64,000 nt of DNA from Sulfurimicrobium sp963741495 (GCA_963741495.1 CAVUID010000011.1:124001-188000); one strand, 5' to 3'. Shown: positions 8,355-17,583, numbered from the stretch's first letter. Notes: a model not told the origin generated them from the letters alone. Numbers and translations: made by a program.

Positions 8355-10670
8355 TTAATCTGCTACTGCCGGGTTCAAACTGACCTCGCAAGGATAATGG
8401 CGCAGGCTGTTTGAGCCCGCTACCGGGTCGAAATGTTCGCCGTCGATCAGGCGGTTGGCGTCTCCCGCCCCATCCTCGAATTGCCACCAGCCGTACTGGG
8501 CGCACACCACTTCTGGCGCGAGATGCTTTTCCAGCCGGGCTCTTGCTCGCATTTTGTTTGCTCTCGTTGCCACTTCCACCCAATCGCCATTGCGGATCCC
8601 GCGACTTGCCGCCGTCTCCGGATGAATTTCCACCAGCGGTTCGGGCATCAGGCGTCGCAGAGAGGGCTGGTTGCGCTGCTGGCTGTGGCAATACTGCGGC
8701 CATTTGGCTGTGGTCAGCGTAAGGGGAAAGGCCGGGCTGCGAGGCACGGACGGGGCGACAAAATCGGGCAAGGGATCCTGCCCCGTTGCGCGCAATCTTT
8801 CGCTGTTGAACTCGACCCGGCCACTGGGCGTGGCGAAACCGTTTTGCAGGTATTTCCGGTAGCGGGTTTCCAGCGGCAGCGCGACACCTCGCCGCTCGGC
8901 GCGCAGGCGCTCGGGTGTGATGCCGGTCGGTGCCAGCACATGTTCCAGCCCTTTTCCTGGATCGCCTTCAAAGAACTGGTCGGCGAGACCAAGGCGCTTG
9001 GCCAGTTCGAACACGATCCAGGTGTCGGAGCGGCTTTCTCCCAGCGGTGGCACGAAGGCGGGCCGCAACTGCACATGGGCTTCGGCCGCAGCGCCGACCT
9101 GAAACCCCGCCTGCAAACCTTCGCGCTCCCATGCGGTGCAGACTGGCAGGAGCAGGTCTGCATGGCGTGCGGTGGGCGTTTCGTGGAGCTCGGCCAGGGC
9201 AAAAAAATCGAGTTTCTGCAGCGCTTCTTCTGTCAGGCGGGTGCTTGGCTTGGAAAGCAGGAAGTTGCTGCCGAATGAAATGAAGCAGGAAACCGGGTAG
9301 GGTTTGCCTTCGGCGATGGCGCGGAACAGGTCGCGGGTGGTAATCCAACCCTTTTGTGGCGGGCCTTCCGGACGCTGGTCGAGGCCCAGGGTCAGCGCCC
9401 GATCCTCTGCATTGACCCGTTCAAAGCCCATGACGTCGGCAACAGGCGGCTTGCTGAACCAGACATTGCCGCCGGGGGCATCCAGGCAGCCGGTCAGGGC
9501 ATACAGTGCGGCGATAGCGCGCCCGGTCTGAGTGGCGTTGGTCTGCTGGCAGGTGCCGGTCCAGGTGAAGAACGACAGGGGCAGGTGATCGGAAATGAGG
9601 CGTGCCGCCTGTTTCACCTGATCCGGGTGGATGCCGGTCTCTTCGGCAACTCTTTCCGGGGGCCAGGCCCGGCAGCGTTCGGCGAGGCGCTCGAATACCG
9701 GTTTGCAGTTCGCCGGGCCGTGCACGGTCTGAACGGTGAAAAGCCCCTCCAGCGCCAGCGCCATGTTTTCAGCTGCATTGGGCGGGCGGCGCGGGCAGGC
9801 CACCGCATGGCCAGCAGCGCTATCCCAGGCAACGAAACAGGCCGGGTCGCCGCTCACCTCCAGGTCGGCAGCGCTCAGCGGCTGCCCGGTTTCCTCCGCT
9901 ATCAGGAAGGGCGCGTCGCTCCAGCGCATGACGAAATCGCGGTCGAACTGGCCATTTTTCAGCAAGACGTTGGCGATGCCCATGGCCAGCGCTCCGTCGC
10001 TGCCGGGCCGGGGTCGCAGCCACAGGTCGGCGGAAGCCGCCAGGCCTGCATGGCGCGGGTCAACCACGATCAGCTTCGCGCCGCGCTTTTGTGCCTCCCG
10101 AACAGCCGTGGCCTGGGAGAGCCAGGATGTGGCCGGGTTGAAGCCCCACAGCAGGATGCAGCCGGTGTGAATGTAGTCGGGCATGCCGATGCCCGCGCCA
10201 AAGGTGTAGGCCGGGGCGAAATCCTTGTGCCAGTTGCAGTTCTCGGTGGCAAATACCAGGTTGGGGCTTTTGCAGGCATGGGCAAGGCGATGGATCCAGG
10301 CAAAGCTGTCGGCGACCGCCGTGCCGCTCGGCGTCGCAACGCCGAAAGCCAGGCCCGTGGCGCCATGCTGTGCGAAAGTGGCGCGCACTTTGTCAGCGAT
10401 CAGGTCAAGCGCCTCATCCCATGAAACCCGCTTCCAGCCGGGATCAGCCGATCCCTTGGGGCGGGTGCGGCGCAGCGGGTGGAGGATGCGGTCCGGGTGG
10501 TAGACCGCTTCCGGTGCCGCCCTGGCCTTGACGCACAGAGCCCGCCCGGTGGGATGCTGCGGGTCGGGCTCGATCTTGGTGAGGACGCCGTCCTGAACTG
10601 TGCCTATGCAGCCGCAACGGGAGATGCACAGGGCGCAGTAGCCGGGCAGGCGTTCGGTGCTCAGCGCCAC
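8355..10670 (-). CDS. Molybdopterin-dependent oxidoreductase (DMSO reductase family), orphan catalytic subunit
   Basis: 771 residues, full length for the family. A [4Fe-4S] site is set by Cys12, Cys15, Cys19 and Cys46, followed by the molybdopterin-binding body. The probable molybdenum ligand is the Cys in ENCNWHKDF (about 145). C-terminal segments QYCHSQQRNQPSL and WVEVATRANKMRARARL match the molydopterin dinucleotide-binding domain. No Tat signal precedes the first cysteine, and no electron-transfer or membrane-anchor subunit lies nearby, so it is probably cytoplasmic with an unlinked partner. Substrate is unassigned; assimilatory nitrate, formate or sulfur compounds are possible in this family. 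Its start overlaps the end of pldA by ten bases. Confidence 0.8.
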   Translation of the reverse strand: MALSTERLPGYCALCISRCGCIGTVQDGVLTKIEPDPQHPTGRALCVKARAAPEAVYHPDRILHPLRRTRPKGSADPGWKRVSWDEALDLIADKVRATFAQHGATGLAFGVATPSGTAVADSFAWIHRLAHACKSPNLVFATENCNWHKDFAPAYTFGAGIGMPDYIHTGCILLWGFNPATSWLSQATAVREAQKRGAKLIVVDPRHAGLAASADLWLRPRPGSDGALAMGIANVLLKNGQFDRDFVMRWSDAPFLIAEETGQPLSAADLEVSGDPACFVAWDSAAGHAVACPRRPPNAAENMALALEGLFTVQTVHGPANCKPVFERLAERCRAWPPERVAEETGIHPDQVKQAARLISDHLPLSFFTWTGTCQQTNATQTGRAIAALYALTGCLDAPGGNVWFSKPPVADVMGFERVNAEDRALTLGLDQRPEGPPQKGWITTRDLFRAIAEGKPYPVSCFISFGSNFLLSKPSTRLTEEALQKLDFFALAELHETPTARHADLLLPVCTAWEREGLQAGFQVGAAAEAHVQLRPAFVPPLGESRSDTWIVFELAKRLGLADQFFEGDPGKGLEHVLAPTGITPERLRAERRGVALPLETRYRKYLQNGFATPSGRVEFNSERLRATGQDPLPDFVAPSVPRSPAFPLTLTTAKWPQYCHSQQRNQPSLRRLMPEPLVEIHPETAASRGIRNGDWVEVATRANKMRARARLEKHLAPEVVCAQYGWWQFEDGAGDANRLIDGEHFDPVAGSNSLRHYPCEVSLNPAVAD

Positions 10671-11677
10671 TCCTGCAGGGAAAAACCGAAGCCGATGGTG
10701 CTCTGGCTGTGGTTATAGTCGACCAGGCTTTCGCCATAGCCGCTGAATGCTTGCACATAGCCCTTGAGGGTACGTGAAATCGGAAAGCTCCAGCTTAATT
10801 GCAAGGCGCCGTGATTGCCGTTGAGACTGTAGCGTCCCAGAGCCGAGTAGACGCTTTCGCCACTGCGGTAGTTCAGCAGCACGTCGCCGTTGCCCATGTA
10901 ACGGGTGATGTCCGGGTTGTCATCCTTGTTGCTGCGCTCGGGCAGGCGAATCCAGGGGCGCACGAACAGGGAAAGATTGTCGCGCTCCAGGCCGAATTGG
11001 GCATAGACCCTGTTCCAGCTGCGCGAAAGCGGCAGACCGCGCCCATTCGACTGGTGCGCCAGGCCCAGGTTCAGCATGCGCCATTTCATTCCTGGCAGAT
11101 CGGTATCGGTGCGCAGGGAATAAATCAGTTCAGGTTCGTAATTGGTCTCGCGGAAGGGCGATGAAACCTCCGGGTTGTAGAGCAACCAGTGCGACTGTTG
11201 CGTATAGGCGAACCACAGGTCGCCATTGTCGCCGAGCGTATTTTCCCAGAGCTTGGTTTTAAAACTCAGTTGATATTTAACGTCGGTATTGCCTACCTGT
11301 TCGGATGAAGTTGAAGAGTGGTCCGGCGATGGTGAAGACGGCGATTGATTGGGGTTGTTGCTGTAGTGAAACGGCAAAATATAAACCGGCTTGTATTCAC
11401 GAAAGCGGAAGGTGCCGTTTTTCGACGGCTCGTCCAGTTCCCAGCGTTTACCAAGAAAAGAATTGGCCACGACGATACGCTCCGGGCTTGGTTCAGTCAT
11501 CGCCGGGCGCGGCTCAGCCGAAGCCGTTGGCGGCGCTATAAGCTGTATGGCAACCTGGTCGTAGCAGGCAAGACGTTCCGAGTCCCGGATGATTGCAGCA
11601 CATTTTTCGAACTCAGACCCGGCGGCCGACAGCGGCACCATGCCAGGCAGGAACAGCAGGGCGTAAATCCATTTAAT
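10661..11677 (-). CDS. pldA: Outer-membrane phospholipase A (OMPLA)
   Basis: A beta-barrel lipase that hydrolyses phospholipids in the outer membrane. The catalytic His-Ser-Asn set is seen in LGLAHQSNGRG (His and Ser two apart) and SRSWNRVYA (Asn). Aromatic-rich amphipathic strands run to the C-terminal SLQEWR. The signal peptide KWIYALLFLPGMVPLSAAG begins just after an ATT codon at 11677-11675. A perfect AGGAGG lies nine bases upstream (11687-11692) and no ATG/GTG/TTG is suitably placed. The alternative ATG starts at 11776 or 11755 would add 26-33 charged residues before the signal peptide and fall in AT-rich, promoter-like DNA. I therefore favour a rare ATT start. A Ser-rich loop (NNPNQSPSSPSPDHSSTSS) is unusual. 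Confidence 0.85.
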   Translation of the reverse strand: MKWIYALLFLPGMVPLSAAGSEFEKCAAIIRDSERLACYDQVAIQLIAPPTASAEPRPAMTEPSPERIVVANSFLGKRWELDEPSKNGTFRFREYKPVYILPFHYSNNPNQSPSSPSPDHSSTSSEQVGNTDVKYQLSFKTKLWENTLGDNGDLWFAYTQQSHWLLYNPEVSSPFRETNYEPELIYSLRTDTDLPGMKWRMLNLGLAHQSNGRGLPLSRSWNRVYAQFGLERDNLSLFVRPWIRLPERSNKDDNPDITRYMGNGDVLLNYRSGESVYSALGRYSLNGNHGALQLSWSFPISRTLKGYVQAFSGYGESLVDYNHSQSTIGFGFSLQEWR

Positions 11678-11777
11678 CGAGCGCTTCCTCCTGCAGGTGT
11701 GCCGTGCAGAACAAGGCGCTGTTTTGGGGGACGAGATTACAAAATTGTATGGCATTGGATTAACGATGGGATTCAAT

Positions 11778-11999
11778 ATTTATTTGAGTGTACTATTTAA
11801 AGATAGTTTTATCGATTTTGATGTTGAGGCATCCTGATTGCAAGCAGGATAAGCCAGAAGCAGCTGGGTGAATATGATTTTATGGGTCCTTTATAGCTTT
11901 TAACAATCAACGTTATTTTAATAATTAATTAGAGCTATTTATTGTTGTTCCATAGGATGTAAGTTCGTAACTTTATTAACACGCTGAGGAGATTCAACC
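11778..11999. promoter_or_regulatory. AT-rich divergent region between pldA and katA
   Basis: This stretch is much richer in A+T than its surroundings and must carry the katA promoter. Several TA-rich hexamers are present around 11912-11945, but I cannot single out a -35/-10 pair or a full OxyR site. The katA ribosome-binding site GAGGAG is at 11987-11992. Confidence 0.5.
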
Positions 12000-13439
12000 A
12001 TGAACTCAAAAAAACTGACCACCGCTGGCGGCGCGCCCGTTCCGGATAACCAGAATGTGATGACGGCTGGTTCGCGCGGCCCCATGCTGCTTCAGGATGT
12101 CTGGTTTCTGGAAAAACTGGCGCACTTCGATCGCGAGGTGATCCCTGAGCGGCGCATGCACGCCAAGGGCTCGGCCGCCTATGGCAGCTTCACGGTGACA
12201 CACGACATCACGAAGTACACCCGCGCCAGGATTTTTTCCCAGATCGGCAAGAAAACAGATCTTATCGCTCGTTTTTCCACCGTGGCCGGCGAGCGCGGCG
12301 CGGCGGACGCCGAGCGTGATATCCGCGGCTTTGCGGTCAAGTTCTATACCGAGGAAGGCAACTGGGATCTGGTGGGTAATAACACGCCAGTTTTCTTCCT
12401 GCGCGATCCACTTAAATTCCCGGATCTCAACCATGCCGTCAAGCGCGATCCGCGCACCAATATGCGCAGCGCCCAGAACAACTGGGATTTCTGGACCCTG
12501 TTGCCGGAAGCCTTGCACCAGGTAACCATCGTCATGAGCGATCGCGGTATTCCGGCCTCGTATCGCCACATGCACGGCTTCGGCAGCCATACCTTCAGTT
12601 TCATCAATGCCCAGAACGAACGCTTTTGGGTCAAGTTTCATTTCACGACCCATCAGGGCATCAAGAACCTGACCGACGAGGAAGCCGCGCAGATCATCGC
12701 CAATGACCGCGAGAGCAGTCAGCGTGACCTGTACGATGCAATCGAGAACAAGGATTTCCCGCGCTGGACCATGCACGTCCAGATCATGCCGGAAAAGGAT
12801 GCCGCCAAGGTGCCCTATAACCCCTTCGATCTCACTAAAGTCTGGCCCAAGAAGGATTACCCGCTGATCGAGGTGGGCGTGCTGGAGCTGAACCGCAACC
12901 CGGATAACTACCACGCCGAGGTGGAGCAGGCCGCCTTTAACCCGGCCAATGTCGTGCCCGGCATCAGCTTCTCGCCGGACAAGATGCTGCAGGCGCGGCT
13001 ATTTTCCTATGGCGATGCGCAACGCTACCGGCTTGGCGTCAACCATGGACAGATCCCGGTCAACGCGCCGAAATGCCCGTTTCACAGCTATCACCGTGAT
13101 GGCGCCATGCGGGTTGACGGCAACCAGGGCAGCACCATCGGTTACGAGCCGAACAGTTACAGTCAATGGCAGGAGCAGCCCGATTTTTCCGAGCCGCCGC
13201 TGTCCATCGATGGCGCTGCCGATCACTGGAATCACCGCGAGGATGGTGACTATTATTCGCAGCCGGGTGCCCTGTTTCGTCTGATGACGCCGGCGCAGCA
13301 ACAGGTGCTGTTCGAAAATACGGCCCGTTCTGTCGGCGGTGCGCCACGAGAAATCCAGTTGCGCCATATCGAAAATTGCACCAAGGCCGACCCGGCATAC
13401 GGTGCAGGCGTAGCCAGGGCGCTGGGTATCAGCAAATAA
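12000..13439 (+). CDS. katA: Monofunctional heme catalase, small-subunit clade
   Basis: 479 residues, the length of small-subunit catalases. It converts hydrogen peroxide to water and oxygen. The catalytic His lies in FDREVIPERRMHAKGSAAYG and the active-site Asn in LVGNNTPVFFLRDPLKFPDL. The proximal heme-ligand Tyr is in RLFSYGDAQRYRLG (about 335-348). The RBS is GAGGAG. It stands alone, with an AT-rich promoter region upstream and a hairpin terminator downstream, so it is probably monocistronic and stress-regulated. No signal peptide; cytoplasmic. Confidence 0.96.
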   Translation: MNSKKLTTAGGAPVPDNQNVMTAGSRGPMLLQDVWFLEKLAHFDREVIPERRMHAKGSAAYGSFTVTHDITKYTRARIFSQIGKKTDLIARFSTVAGERGAADAERDIRGFAVKFYTEEGNWDLVGNNTPVFFLRDPLKFPDLNHAVKRDPRTNMRSAQNNWDFWTLLPEALHQVTIVMSDRGIPASYRHMHGFGSHTFSFINAQNERFWVKFHFTTHQGIKNLTDEEAAQIIANDRESSQRDLYDAIENKDFPRWTMHVQIMPEKDAAKVPYNPFDLTKVWPKKDYPLIEVGVLELNRNPDNYHAEVEQAAFNPANVVPGISFSPDKMLQARLFSYGDAQRYRLGVNHGQIPVNAPKCPFHSYHRDGAMRVDGNQGSTIGYEPNSYSQWQEQPDFSEPPLSIDGAADHWNHREDGDYYSQPGALFRLMTPAQQQVLFENTARSVGGAPREIQLRHIENCTKADPAYGAGVARALGISK

Positions 13440-13461
13440 GAGCTGAAATTCGGTAACAAGT

Positions 13462-13496
13462 CCGGCGGCCATTTAATGGCTGCCGGTTTGGGTTTT
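13462..13496 (+). terminator. Terminator after katA
   Basis: The hairpin CCGGCGGCCAT / ATGGCTGCCGG (13462-13486) is followed by TTTGGGTTTT. It sits 23 bases after the katA stop. Confidence 0.65.
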
Positions 13497-13637
13497 CCCT
13501 GCGTGGTCTGACGTGGTTGTGTTTTCAGGCATGCATCGTGCTTCTATTCATAGTGCAAAAAACCGCAATTAAAGACTCAATTTTTTGCGCTCGATGGCGT
13601 TAAGAAATATAGGTAGTGCAACCGATGGAGGTGTGCC

Positions 13638-13874
13638 ATGAAAATCACGATGGATATGACGACGGGCCTGTGGGAGACCGATATTGGCTCAGACATCCGA
13701 TGCGCTTCGGATGATTCTTCCTCGCTGCGGAAAGTGCACATGCTGGACCCGGCTCCTCTTGCCGGACTATGTGAATATGAGTCAGTAAAGACGCCTTATG
13801 TCGGTATGCCAGTCGAGGTGGCAACGCAGGATGTGGAACGCTTTATTTCCCGGATGGAGGGCATTGCTTCCTGA
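13638..13874 (+). CDS. Small protein of unknown function
   Basis: 78 residues. I do not recognise a family. A good ribosome-binding site (GGAGG, six bases before the ATG) supports translation. The sequence is acidic and soluble (MKITMDMTTGLWETD at the start), with no signal peptide, membrane segment or Cys pair. It lies about 200 bases after katA and points the same way, beyond the katA terminator, so it has its own promoter or is weakly read through. Confidence 0.5.
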   Translation: MKITMDMTTGLWETDIGSDIRCASDDSSSLRKVHMLDPAPLAGLCEYESVKTPYVGMPVEVATQDVERFISRMEGIAS

Positions 13875-13929
13875 ACTGGGTGCAGCCTTGCAGGGCAAGA
13901 CAAAGCCGTTTCAGAATCGACTGAAATGC

Positions 13930-14265
13930 TCAAATGCACCCCCCACAACTGCCGCAGCGCCAGTCATGGGGGTTTATTGCCTGGTAAAACCAGCGCATGT
14001 GTTCTTCATCGATGGGAATGTCATGGGTGGCAAATAAATCGGCCAGCCATTCGGCATTTTTTAGAATCCAGTCGTCTTCCGGCAGTCCTTCAGCCAGATC
14101 CTCGTCATCAGGAAAAATATAGCTGTAGATGCCGAAGCTGCCCATGTCGTTTTCACGCGGGCCGGGGCCGAGCTCGATCGGTCTCCCAAGATAACTGATT
14201 TCCCATTGGCCCAAGCACAGGTTGTTCCCGGTAATGGTCCAGCGAGCGGTGAATGGGTTGGTCAT
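13930..14265 (-). CDS. Conserved hypothetical protein with C-terminal CGSCGGC motif
   Basis: About 111 residues from ATG 14265; four more codons are open upstream. The body is acidic and aromatic (GIYSYIFPDDEDLAEGLPED). The protein ends in DWRCGSCGGCI, a tight three-cysteine group that could bind a metal or act in redox chemistry. I recall similar betaproteobacterial proteins of unknown function, but this is memory, not a search. No signal peptide. Both neighbours are unknown. Confidence 0.6.
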   Translation of the reverse strand: MTNPFTARWTITGNNLCLGQWEISYLGRPIELGPGPRENDMGSFGIYSYIFPDDEDLAEGLPEDDWILKNAEWLADLFATHDIPIDEEHMRWFYQAINPHDWRCGSCGGCI

Positions 14266-14439
14266 GATGGTGCGCATTATACCCGTGTTGGTGCACCGGT
14301 TTGGCGCACCCGGCCCCGGTTCACTTGAATGTGTGGATGGAAAAGAACGCCATTGCCTCAGTGAATGGATGCCTGTTGAAATCAGGCCTCATGCAGGGCG
14401 CATCGCGCCTGGGATGTAACACGCTGCTCGCTGTTTCGC

Positions 14440-14934
14440 TTAATCACAGCCTCCACGGGAAGCCATCCCTTTGACAATAAATCCTTTTGCATAACGAATA
14501 TTCCCAATTTCATAGAGGCCTGAATAGTCATCATATGCAACACAATATCTGCTCAGGTTTTGTGTTTGCGAACCATGAAGCAGGCGACGTGTCATCTGAC
14601 CTGTTTCGGGTCCCATTGCCCGGATGGCGTTCATGTCCCGGCTGAGAGTGAATTCGACTCCATAGCCGTCTTTTTGCCGCCCTTGATAGAAGAGTGTTAC
14701 AGGGCGGGGCCGACCGCTTACCGGGTTCAGGTAGCGGCATTCTCCGGGCTGGGGTTCGGCGGATTCATTCTGTGACCATTTGAACTTCAGGATGATGACG
14801 TGAGCGTTGTGCGTATGCCGATAAAAAGTGAGCATATCGCCTCCCCCGCGGCATTCCAGCGCATATTCCTGTGAGGCCCAAGCGCCCAGGCTTGGAAAGG
14901 ATAGAAGTAAAAGCAATATCGTATGGCGAATCAT
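14440..14934 (-). CDS. Secreted hypothetical protein
   Basis: 164 residues from ATG 14934, chosen for its strong AGGAGG site and because it opens directly with a signal peptide (MIRHTILLLLLSFPSLGAWA). The mature part has four or five cysteines (LECRGGGD, GECRYLNP, SRYCVAYD, SRGGCD) that could form disulfides in the periplasm, and a beta-rich pattern. No family is recognised. Divergent from the DUF389 gene across a 157-base gap. Confidence 0.65.
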   Translation of the reverse strand: MIRHTILLLLLSFPSLGAWASQEYALECRGGGDMLTFYRHTHNAHVIILKFKWSQNESAEPQPGECRYLNPVSGRPRPVTLFYQGRQKDGYGVEFTLSRDMNAIRAMGPETGQMTRRLLHGSQTQNLSRYCVAYDDYSGLYEIGNIRYAKGFIVKGMASRGGCD

Positions 14935-14999
14935 AAATCCTCCTTGATCGGGTCCTGTAAAGCCTGATTTGCTTGAACGAAGTGAATTGCCGCTTCCGG

Positions 15000-15005
15000 T
15001 ATAAT
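15000..15005 (+). promoter_or_regulatory. Candidate -10 box for the DUF389 gene
   Basis: A perfect TATAAT lies 87 bases before the start. The best -35 (TTGAAC, 14973-14978) is 21 bases away, too far for a standard promoter. The 13 bases TGAATTGCCGCTT just upstream also occur upstream of panD (18817-18829). Confidence 0.4.
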
Positions 15006-15091
15006 GCACGCTCTCAGGGGGGTGAGCCAAGACGCTGTTCAGTTCATCTTCTTCATTTTCATCATACTTATGCAACGAACGATCATTTGCC

Positions 15092-16474
15092 ATGGCCCGG
15101 GAACACCTTTTTTTACGCGAATTACGCAAGCTTTTTGACCTGCGCGGGGACATGGATGAGCCGGCTGACATCGAGGCCAGCATCCGGCAGGGCGTCAAAA
15201 CCCGTGGGACCAACCTGTGGATTCTGATGTTTGCCATTCTGGTGGCATCCATCGGCCTTAACGTCAATTCTACTGCCGTCATCATCGGCGCCATGCTCAT
15301 CTCTCCACTGATGGGGCCCATCATGGGGATTGGGTATGGCGCCGGGGTGGATGACTTCCAGTTGATACGCCAGTCGGCGCGCAGTCTGGGCGTGTTTATT
15401 TTCCTCAGCCTGCTGACTTCGACGGTCTATTTTCTGCTCACGCCGCTGACGCAGGCGCAATCCGAATTGCTTGCACGTACTGCGCCCAACCTGTGGGATG
15501 TATTGATTGCGCTGTTTGGCGGCATGGCCGGGATTATCGCGGTGACGCGGCGGGAAAAAAGCACGGTCATTCCCGGCGTCGCCATTGCAACTGCCTTGAT
15601 GCCGCCGTTGTGCACCGCCGGCTATGGTATTGCCACAGGCCAGCCGATGTTTTTTCTGGGGGCGTTTTATCTGTTCACCATCAATGCCGTTTACATTGCC
15701 CTGTCGGCCTTGCTGTTTACAAGATTGCTGCGCCTGCCGCGGCACAGTTTCCCTTCGCCCGCCAGCCAGAAGCAGGCGCATTGGATTATTACCGCAGCGA
15801 TCATGCTCACCATTGTTCCCAGTGTTTATCTGGCGTTTCAGCTTGTGCAGCACGAAGTGTTCAAAACAGATGCGAACCGTTATCTGGAAACGATGACGCA
15901 TACCGAAAAAAATCTCTTCATTCTGGCAAAAGAGATTGACCCAATTGGCCAGAAAATCACCCTGACCATTGCCGGAAAAGGGCCGGACAAGGCTACGCTG
16001 GAGCGCCTGAACGCCCAGCTTGGACAGCACAGGATTGGGTCCGCAAAACTGATTGTAAACACCCTGCAGCAGGATGACGGCATGGATCTGAGTCTGGTAA
16101 AAACAGAAATGCAGCAGGACCTTTACCGTAATAGCCTGCATTTGCTGGAAACAAAAAACGCCAAGATTCAGCAACTGGAAGACATGATCCGCAACGAAAA
16201 AAATGCGCAAAACGAGCAAGCGCAACAACTGGGTGAATACGATCAGGTTCGGGAAGAGTTGCGGGCGCAATATCCGGAATTGAAAAATGTGCTGATCACC
16301 TATGGCAAGAATATGCCGGTGAATAAGGATGAGACTGCCCCCGCTGCCGATACGCTGATCGTTTATCTGGAAGCACGAAAAACGATCAGCCGCACGACCC
16401 AGACGCGTATCCGGAACTGGCTCAAAACCCGTTTCAAGCTAGAGCATGTTTATGTGGTCAGCAAGTTGGTTTAA
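15092..16474 (+). CDS. DUF389 family membrane protein
   Basis: 460 residues. DUF389 (TIGR00341-type) membrane region occupies about residues 40-260 with six or so hydrophobic helices and the family motifs GLNVNSTAVIIGAMLISPLM and GIAVATALMPPLCTAG-like sequence (here VAIATALMPPLCTAGYGIAT). The C-terminal part is soluble and has a coiled coil at about 345-400 (LLETKNAKIQQLEDMIRNEK). The biochemical function of the family is not established. The gene stands alone between two minus-strand hypothetical genes. Confidence 0.8.
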   Translation: MAREHLFLRELRKLFDLRGDMDEPADIEASIRQGVKTRGTNLWILMFAILVASIGLNVNSTAVIIGAMLISPLMGPIMGIGYGAGVDDFQLIRQSARSLGVFIFLSLLTSTVYFLLTPLTQAQSELLARTAPNLWDVLIALFGGMAGIIAVTRREKSTVIPGVAIATALMPPLCTAGYGIATGQPMFFLGAFYLFTINAVYIALSALLFTRLLRLPRHSFPSPASQKQAHWIITAAIMLTIVPSVYLAFQLVQHEVFKTDANRYLETMTHTEKNLFILAKEIDPIGQKITLTIAGKGPDKATLERLNAQLGQHRIGSAKLIVNTLQQDDGMDLSLVKTEMQQDLYRNSLHLLETKNAKIQQLEDMIRNEKNAQNEQAQQLGEYDQVREELRAQYPELKNVLITYGKNMPVNKDETAPAADTLIVYLEARKTISRTTQTRIRNWLKTRFKLEHVYVVSKLV

Positions 16475-16533
16475 GCGGAAAACGTACATCAATCCGGGCA
16501 GCAGGCAGCACCACCTCCGCGTCGTGGAATCAT

Positions 16534-17148
16534 CTAGTCCGGATTTTTAGCCGCATCGCTTTCGAGCTCCCGTGCAAGCTGTGCGCGGAATTCACCCAGC
16601 CTGGCATGAAACTCTTCCGCCTCGCCATAATCGAGGAAGTTGGCGTAGCGCCGATGGGTGCTGAGTATTTTGCGCGCATGCTTGATCGGACAGAAATACT
16701 GCTCGGTGCGGGCTGTAATCTCGCGCGCGTAAGCCAGCACTCCGCTTGCATATGAACAATAGACACAATGAAATTTCTCGAAAATATTGAGATAGGCAAG
16801 GTGTTGATGGTCGAACACAATGTAATCGGACCGCCGGGCCTTTGGAATGCCGTAAATCGGAAAGCAGCTAAGCTGGTAGAACGAAACGCACAGATCGGTC
16901 AGCGCGAGCGGAACGACCATGCCGTAGATGACGGGAGCGGTGAGGAAGTTCTGTGGCGGGATGGAAAGAAACCAGCGAAATATGCCGCGTTTTAGCTTGA
17001 GATGTGCATCCTGGATGGCATGCTCGAATTCGATGCGCTTGCCCTCGATCTGGTAGCGCAATCGCCCTTCCTGTTCCTGCAGCGATGCGCGCAACTCGTC
17101 TTCAAGTGCGGTAATCTGGTTGAGAATGCGGCGGATTTTATCGTTCAT
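16534..17148 (-). CDS. Conserved hypothetical protein with coiled coil and membrane segment
   Basis: 204 residues. The N-terminus is a coiled coil (about 5-50: ALEDELRASLQEQEGRLRYQ), followed by a hydrophobic region (about 60-100) that could cross the membrane once or twice. The C-terminal half has HCVYCSYASGV and EQYFCPIKHARK, a Cys-x2-Cys plus a later Cys-Pro that may bind a metal. Similar proteins occur in proteobacteria without known function, as far as I recall. Flanked by intergenic DNA on both sides, so likely transcribed alone. Confidence 0.65.
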   Translation of the reverse strand: MNDKIRRILNQITALEDELRASLQEQEGRLRYQIEGKRIEFEHAIQDAHLKLKRGIFRWFLSIPPQNFLTAPVIYGMVVPLALTDLCVSFYQLSCFPIYGIPKARRSDYIVFDHQHLAYLNIFEKFHCVYCSYASGVLAYAREITARTEQYFCPIKHARKILSTHRRYANFLDYGEAEEFHARLGEFRAQLARELESDAAKNPD

Positions 17149-17423
17149 AGCGCATTCTATCAGCCAGCAGTTCTGTAAATAATGGTTTGACTGAAAAATG
17201 GTTTTTTCACCGCCAGGCCTTTGCCTGCTTATTTCAGTCTTGGGTGGAGATTTTTAGTTTCGGAGAATTTTGGCCATTGTGGCCGGAATGCATGGGGGGG
17301 CCAAGGTATTCATAGCGTGACGCGAAGGCGTGGCGTGAACCGCGTCTATCCCGGTATTGTTTATACGTGCGGAGTAAGTAACTGCATGGACGTCTGGAAA
17401 ATGAGGCTAAACGGCGCCGCTAC

Positions 17424-17452
17424 TTGCCGAAATCGGTGTTTTGGTTGATAAT
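17424..17452 (+). promoter_or_regulatory. Sigma-70 promoter of tRNA-Leu
   Basis: TTGCCG (17424-17429), a 17-base spacer, then GATAAT (17447-17452). Transcription would begin about eight bases before the tRNA. Apart from this promoter, the 319 bases between 17149 and 17467 hold nothing I recognise. Confidence 0.7.
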
Positions 17453-17467
17453 CGCCGCTCTCTATCA

Positions 17468-17554
17468 GCCGGGATGGCGGAACTGGTAGACGCACGGGAC
17501 TCAAAATCCCGCGCTAGCAATAGCGTGCCGGTTCGATTCCGGCTCCCGGCACCA
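17468..17554 (+). tRNA. tRNA-Leu (anticodon CAA)
   Basis: 87 bases with a complete cloverleaf. The acceptor stem is GCCGGGA/TCCCGGC with encoded CCA (17552-17554). The anticodon stem is CGGGA/TCCCG around the loop CTCAAAA, giving anticodon CAA (17502-17504). A long variable arm (GCGCTAGCAATAGCGT) is present, as expected for leucine, and the T loop contains GTTCGATTCC. Confidence 0.97.
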
Positions 17555-17583
17555 AATTCTCCTTGCATGCCCAAGCAAGTTCT

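Noticed and set aside
11895..11965. OxyR-binding site before katA
   Set aside because: Scattered ATAG and CTAT tetramers occur but not with the spacing of the OxyR consensus.
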